Shown here piece by piece: positions 56,401 to 62,400 of a stretch of DNA of 64,000 bases. The translations under genes and the position numbers were made by a program. The stretch lies in contig WIXG01000240.1 of NCBI GenBank assembly GCA_009869945.1, forward strand, positions 1 through 64,000. Direction: 5' to 3'. The first letter of the stretch is position 1, and the number at the start of each line of letters is the position of its first letter. The notes beneath the pieces were generated by a model that saw only the letters and a list, made by a program, of their open reading frames with translations, was not told the origin of the DNA and did not search any database. The stretch is from Mesaphorura yosii. Lineage: Eukaryota; Arthropoda; Collembola; Poduromorpha; Tullbergiidae.

Positions 56401-59400
56401 AGCGCCCGCTGGTGAAATCTCATCTAATATTCTTAATGCAAATTGACCTTTCTTCCTCATGAATGCTTCTCGCACATTCGACTTGGTGTTGGTTGACAGC
56501 GACGTACGAGCGTCTAAACGAAAACAACTTCTTCCTTTCAGCTTTCACTCCGTGCGCGTTTAATTTCCAAATTTTAGATGGAAAACAACGGGAGTGCGAA
56601 TCATAAAGACTCTTTCCACATTTTGATGAAATTTATTGCCGCTTGTTCTTTTCCAATCTGTTATGAGTAGTATTAGGCAGCCAACGCCAACTTGTGTGTG
56701 AGCTGTTTCTAATCTGTGTTTTTGTAAATGATAAACTTACACTTTCTGCACCGAAAGTTGTTTATGTAAGTGCGTTTGTGCCTGTGCGGGGCAGGCAGGG
56801 GTCTGTGCTCTGCTTCTGTCTTTCCTTCCTTCCTGCAGCGTTCTTGGGCTCAGATTACACGCTACACGCGTACTGGGCTCGAGAGCGGGCGGCTGAGAAA
56901 GTAGAAAAACAAGATTTTAGGAGAGAGAAATAAATTGATAGTCGTGAGCAATCGCACACGGAGAGTGCTGAGAGTGTGGAGAAATTGTTCTTCGAAATGT
57001 CAAAGACACTCTTTTATAATAAAGTTTGCGTCAGACTCAATTGGAACTCGTTTTTCCTTTGTTGTTCATACCTACTCTGGCATAAACTGCTCCGCCACTT
57101 TGCTCTGTTCTGCCAATGCCTTCCATCACCCTCCTTTGAATATGATTACACATGTAGTTCTAAAAATACACATTTCGGTCCGCACGCTGTCTCTGCTTCA
57201 AAGGTGCGAGTTCGAAGGCAAAAAGTACTCGAGCTGTGCTGTGAGTATAAGCAGGTCAAAAAGTCCCCCAATGATTGAGTTTCTCCTGCTTTCTTTACAT
57301 CTCAATTGTTTCTTCAGTTTTTACTTTCCATTTCGTGTTGATGATAAAATGAAAAGCTGAAACAAAAGTGCTGCTGCGCTGCTGTGAGCTGTAGAAATTG
57401 AATCCATTTTTGTCTGCTGCTGACTTTCGTATCCCGGCCTCATCTCGCTCTTTTACAGCTCCCTTTTCCCTTTTGTCATTTGGTTCTCCCTGTTTATTAT
57501 TACTCGTTTATCTTTTCGATTCGATTGGATTCCTTTCATCTTGTGTACGTTTATAAATGCGAATATAAGTGATATTTTGCGTTAGCCCTTTCCTGTTGTT
57601 TCATCTCTCTCCAAATCTCGTGGCATGGATTTATTGTGTTCTCTTTTATTTTGGCAGGAACAAAAACGCAAGCTATTCCACACGTCCGTATACGAGTCGG
57701 CGACACAGCTTCAAAAGTTGTATGTTCAAAGCTGTCGAAGGCTACCAGCTTACGGTTGTCGCCTGGTGGTTGTTAAAGAACTTCTCCGGGGAAAAACCAA
57801 AAAGAAGGTAAGAGAATAAAAGAAAAGATCAAAATCTTGTTCTTTTCTGTTCGCTATTTCTATGTGTGTGACATTATTAATATTATTATTACTTTTATAT
57901 ACTCTAAAACCCTCAATCAACCCAGACTCCCAGAACAGACCGAACAGGCGACATGCACCAGATTAGGTTTTTAATCAATGCCTGGCCGCGAAAGTCTGTT
58001 CAGGCACCTGACATGTGAAGCTTGAAAGCTACAAGTTTTCCTTTTCTCAGGAAATGATTACAGAATTGAATTCCTCATCACTGTCGATACAAGACAAGCG
58101 AATGCATGTAGTCTCGTGTTTTGCTTCATGCATGCTTTCTCTCCATCAACATTTCCACATCCAAGCGGAGGCTCGGACCCAGCCTCGTGCGTGGAGGTCT
58201 CTCTCACTCACTCTAAACGTTTGCGAACTTCAGAGTATGGGTATTTTCCATCAGGTATATATTTGGAACTAGCAATTACGCAATACTAGTTGCTCAATAT
58301 GTATTCGAGCTTTATTAACATCACTAGTAATGAATTATATGTTTTCACCGACCAAATCGTCCTCAGTGCTTGCGAGAATATCCTGTAAAATAGTTATGAA
58401 AATTGGTGCAAAATAATCCCCGGTGTCGCACCTCCGCATGAATACGGCACACATGTGCTTCTAGAAAATGCCAGATTCTCGAAACACCTTCTCGCATTGA
58501 TGAGCACTAAGCGTGCCATGAACATATGTGCAAATGCGCACTTATCGAAAAGTATTCTGATGCTGACGGTCTCGGAGTGGTGATCAAAATTGAGCCATGT
58601 CTGAGCTCTTGAACTCTGAACTTTGTTCCTAATGCAGAATCTGAGCTGAGGCTGAAGTTCTCGAATGGCAGCTCGTAGTTGAATTTAAACTTATTCAGTA
58701 TCTGCTTCTGAAGGCATTGAACCAGATTAAAGTTTAAATTGTTGCTCAATACATACTGACAAATACTTGTTCTGGGAAGTCGTAATTCGAATGCTCACAG
58801 TAAATAAAAAGCTGTCAACACAAATCGTGCCATTTCGTACTGAATTATGCACAAGAAGTCTATTTGCTTAGGGAAGAGCTTGGCCCAGCAAAGGCTGCAT
58901 TTCTAATTGCTATGAACGGCGACGGTACATATTTGCATTGTCACTGTGCTGAAATGAGGCACAACTCAATTTTGCTACTTGATTATGCGTGAACACATCG
59001 AAAATTCATTGAATCTCCAAATATTCACGTATCGACTTTGTCGCCCTTCGTACGAGCAGGCCAATTTCGCAGGTAGAGAAAGTGGAGTCGAGGCATCCTT
59101 CCATGTAATAGGAAATATTGCATAGTCGTCTAATGAAATACCTCTTTCAGCTTTCAATTAACTTAAAATTACAATAGCAGCAAAATTGGTTTCAGATTCA
59201 CTCGAATTGTCGTGCTCGGGCAGTTGAGGCTCGATTCCCATGCGTGCAATGATGAGGACGCTTGATACGCTTTCTCTTCTGGAGCCCACATTGAATTGCG
59301 TGGCATGGCACATGTCTCAGAATCACATCTCGCACTTATTAACATGGTGATGGCGTATTTAGAGGAGCGCGTCGTCGAGCCGAGGCACCAGTGATGCTTC

Positions 59401-62400
59401 GAAGCTCATTGAGGAAGGTTTCCTGACTTTCACTTTCGTCATCTAGAGGACTTTTGCTCTCTTCTTCTTGACTCTTCTCGAGAACCTGTGCTCAGGCACG
59501 CCACAGTGTAGTGATTCACCGAGCAGGAATTTCTTGATTTGCTTTTAATGAAAATATTATTCGATACTCGTACTAAATTCAGGAACAGGAAACCAGTATA
59601 GCAGCACATAGAGCACTAATTTTGAGTAATAAGTTGTATCGTTGCAAGCTTCACATGTTTCCATCGACGCTTACTGGAGCGATAGGAGTGTAGTGCGTGT
59701 GGTCGAGTTTTGGGGTCTTAGGAATGTCTTATTCCGTTTTGAGAGCGTGTTTTGATTACGTGAAATATAAGTTTTCATTACTTCCCAACTTTTTCTTTCC
59801 ATCCCGTCTCGTGCTCAGTGTTCTCTTCGTCTGTATTGAGTTCCTCCTTAAATAATCTTCCACATTAATAATATATTCTCATTTCTCTTCCAACTCGCCA
59901 CCACGACCAAAGGCCACGAGGTTATTAGGAATCGGTCCTGAGAAAATCATTCTTCTCGATTGCCGAACCAAAGTTCTCGCTCGATCGCAACTGACTTCGG
60001 ACCTCATTCAGGTACGTGTATTTCAGTCTCAGAGTTCAATAGATTTATTGCTAAATCTTTGCAACAGCGCGCGCTGCACTTTCCTGTGCGGATAATATCA
60101 ATTTGTACCTTTTACAATTGCTCTTTCTCATTTCGTTAATACACTTTCCATGCATCGGCTGCAACTGCCTGGTTGTTGGCTTTGCTCCGGTTCGTGCTGG
60201 CAGTCGGCATGCGGTCTCACTATGCTTCTCGGGATATTACAATTACGCGTGCAATGTGTCGTTTTATTTTCCTGAGTAGAATGATATCAAAGTTTTTGCT
60301 ATTTTTCTGACCAAAACTTTCTCCTTTCTCGTGCTTATCTGCCTGTCTTGCACGCTCCGTGTCTGTCTCTCTCCTCTCCAGTGCACGAAATCCTTCTTGC
60401 AAAACTTGCTTGAAATAATTTCTTTCGTTGTCTCGTACTTGCTATTCTCCAGTCTCTGTGGCTTGCAAGGCTGCAAAGCAAACAGGAAGACGAGCGTGAT
60501 ATTTATCATATCTCGCGAATTTGCTTCGAGCCTGTCCGCCCTGGCTTGTTGTCTCGTCATAACCAAAGAATTCTCATGGTCACTCACGCCAGACTTGATC
60601 TTGGTGTCTGCGCAATAATTGGATTTTGCTCTTGCAAGTCGTTAGCATTTCAATACGTTTCAAAGTGTTCGGCGCGTTTCGTCTCACCATTGCCAAACGT
60701 TAAATGGTAAAACCGAATGATGACTTTGCAGTGGCGTGCTGGTGGCGGACGAAATCATGATCGGCTAACTCTCGAGTTCCGCAGCACGAGATGGGCTTTA
60801 CTGGTTCCACCAGTTGGTAGTGCGCCGTCTTCATCAGGGGTTTCATGCGGACATTTGGGGTCTGTTGGCGGACTCCGTGAAGCAGGAAGAGCTTTATGGG
60901 CACTACTTCGTGAAATGGACACAACTTTCCTTGATGACTTTACTGTTCCCAAGAAGAATGCGCCAACCGAGTCTGGTAGGTGGACGGGCGAGTTCCGCTC
61001 CGCTTGTTTTGTCGTGGAAGGACGCTGATGGCTGACCTAAAAGGCTAAACAGGTTGCGGGGCAATAAATTTAACGTATAAAAACTTTATAGCAGGCACCA
61101 AGAAAACATGGCAAATGAAATCAAATGTCAGTCCCGAGTTGGAACAGCTGGAGAAAATCCTGCACTTCCCCGAGGAAGTCGCTGCCGCCTTGGCGGAGAC
61201 CGAAAGCCAACTCTTCTGTCAGGTAAGAGCTTATCACTGGAGGAAAATCCTCATTTTGTCACAGCGGCTGCCTGACATCGTGTACCCTGTCATTTCTGTC
61301 CAATCAGGTTGCGCCGTTAGAGTACTTGAGGCACGTCACTCACGACCTGGCAAATAATGACGGCCAAAATCGAGACCCAAATGCTCAACCAGTGCTTGGC
61401 GTTCAGAGTCTCATTGATCGCTTTAACGAAGTAAGTTCCTCCGCTCACTTATGTCCTCATTTGAAATGACAGCCCGAAATGCCTGAATCAAGCTCCTCGA
61501 TTTGGTACCCGTTTTCCTAATGAGTTTTATTATTTAGCGACTTAATAATACAGTTCATTATGACGAGTGCTTATTAGCCCGTCTTGATGAGACGGAATCT
61601 TTGCATGTGTTTTGTTTTCTCTTTCCACAGATTAGTTCCTGGGTAACTCATTTACTTGTGTCTCCGCCAAGTCACGATGAAAGAAAGGCGATGCTTTCAT
61701 GTCTCCTTCGTGTTGCCAAAACCGCATGGAATGTCGGGGCTTTCGGAACTTCAGTCGAAGTCATCGCCGGGCTCAAGTAAGTTTCCCTTTTAATTTCCAA
61801 CTTTTAACCAACATATATGGAACGTTCTTTTCCTCGTCCGCTCTGCTTTCTCGTCTTGTAATCCTTTGTGCTTGGCTGATATGCCAAAACCGCATAGAAC
61901 TTCATCCTTTCATGCAAGACAGAAACAAGAGTTTAGACTTAATGCATCATCCCGGGACTCAGCTCAGCGATTTCTTTGTGTTCTTATTTATTCAAATAGT
62001 CTCTGTGTTCAAAATAGCACTGCCAGATGCAATCAGCTCTCTTGGAGCAAGTCAAAAGTTCTGTGTCCTTTGTAGTAGTAAATCCAATCTCTTTATGGTG
62101 GAGCCTGCTGGTTGTTTCTCAGCTCTTTAATAGAATCATCAGATTTGAATTTTCAAAATAATGAGACATGTGGTCACATTAACTTTAAGGCGCTGCATAT
62201 TGTTACTTCTTCGTAATCGTAGATTGTTACAATCCCAGCGTTGATTGAATGTATGCATTGGCATTTATTAAATATGATCGGCACGTATTTTTTAAGTCAA
62301 AAAATGTGTTAAGAATTTTTGTAGTTTATAGTTCTAGAAGCTCCGGCAATATGAGTACATTAGACGGGCAAGGTGCTTTGACTTCTTATTGAATATGACA

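Larger units (their letters stand above)
42187..57657 (+). other. Intron 25, 15.5 kb, splitting the FERM F2 lobe
   Basis: GTGAGT donor and TTGGCAG acceptor. It is the largest intron seen. Exons 25 and 26 join in mid-lobe with no missing motif, so it appears to skip nothing. About twelve open frames of 100-180 codons exist on both strands but none looks like protein sequence. A possible core promoter near 54054 and a hairpin at 48767 are listed separately; otherwise I see nothing nameable. Confidence 0.85.
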
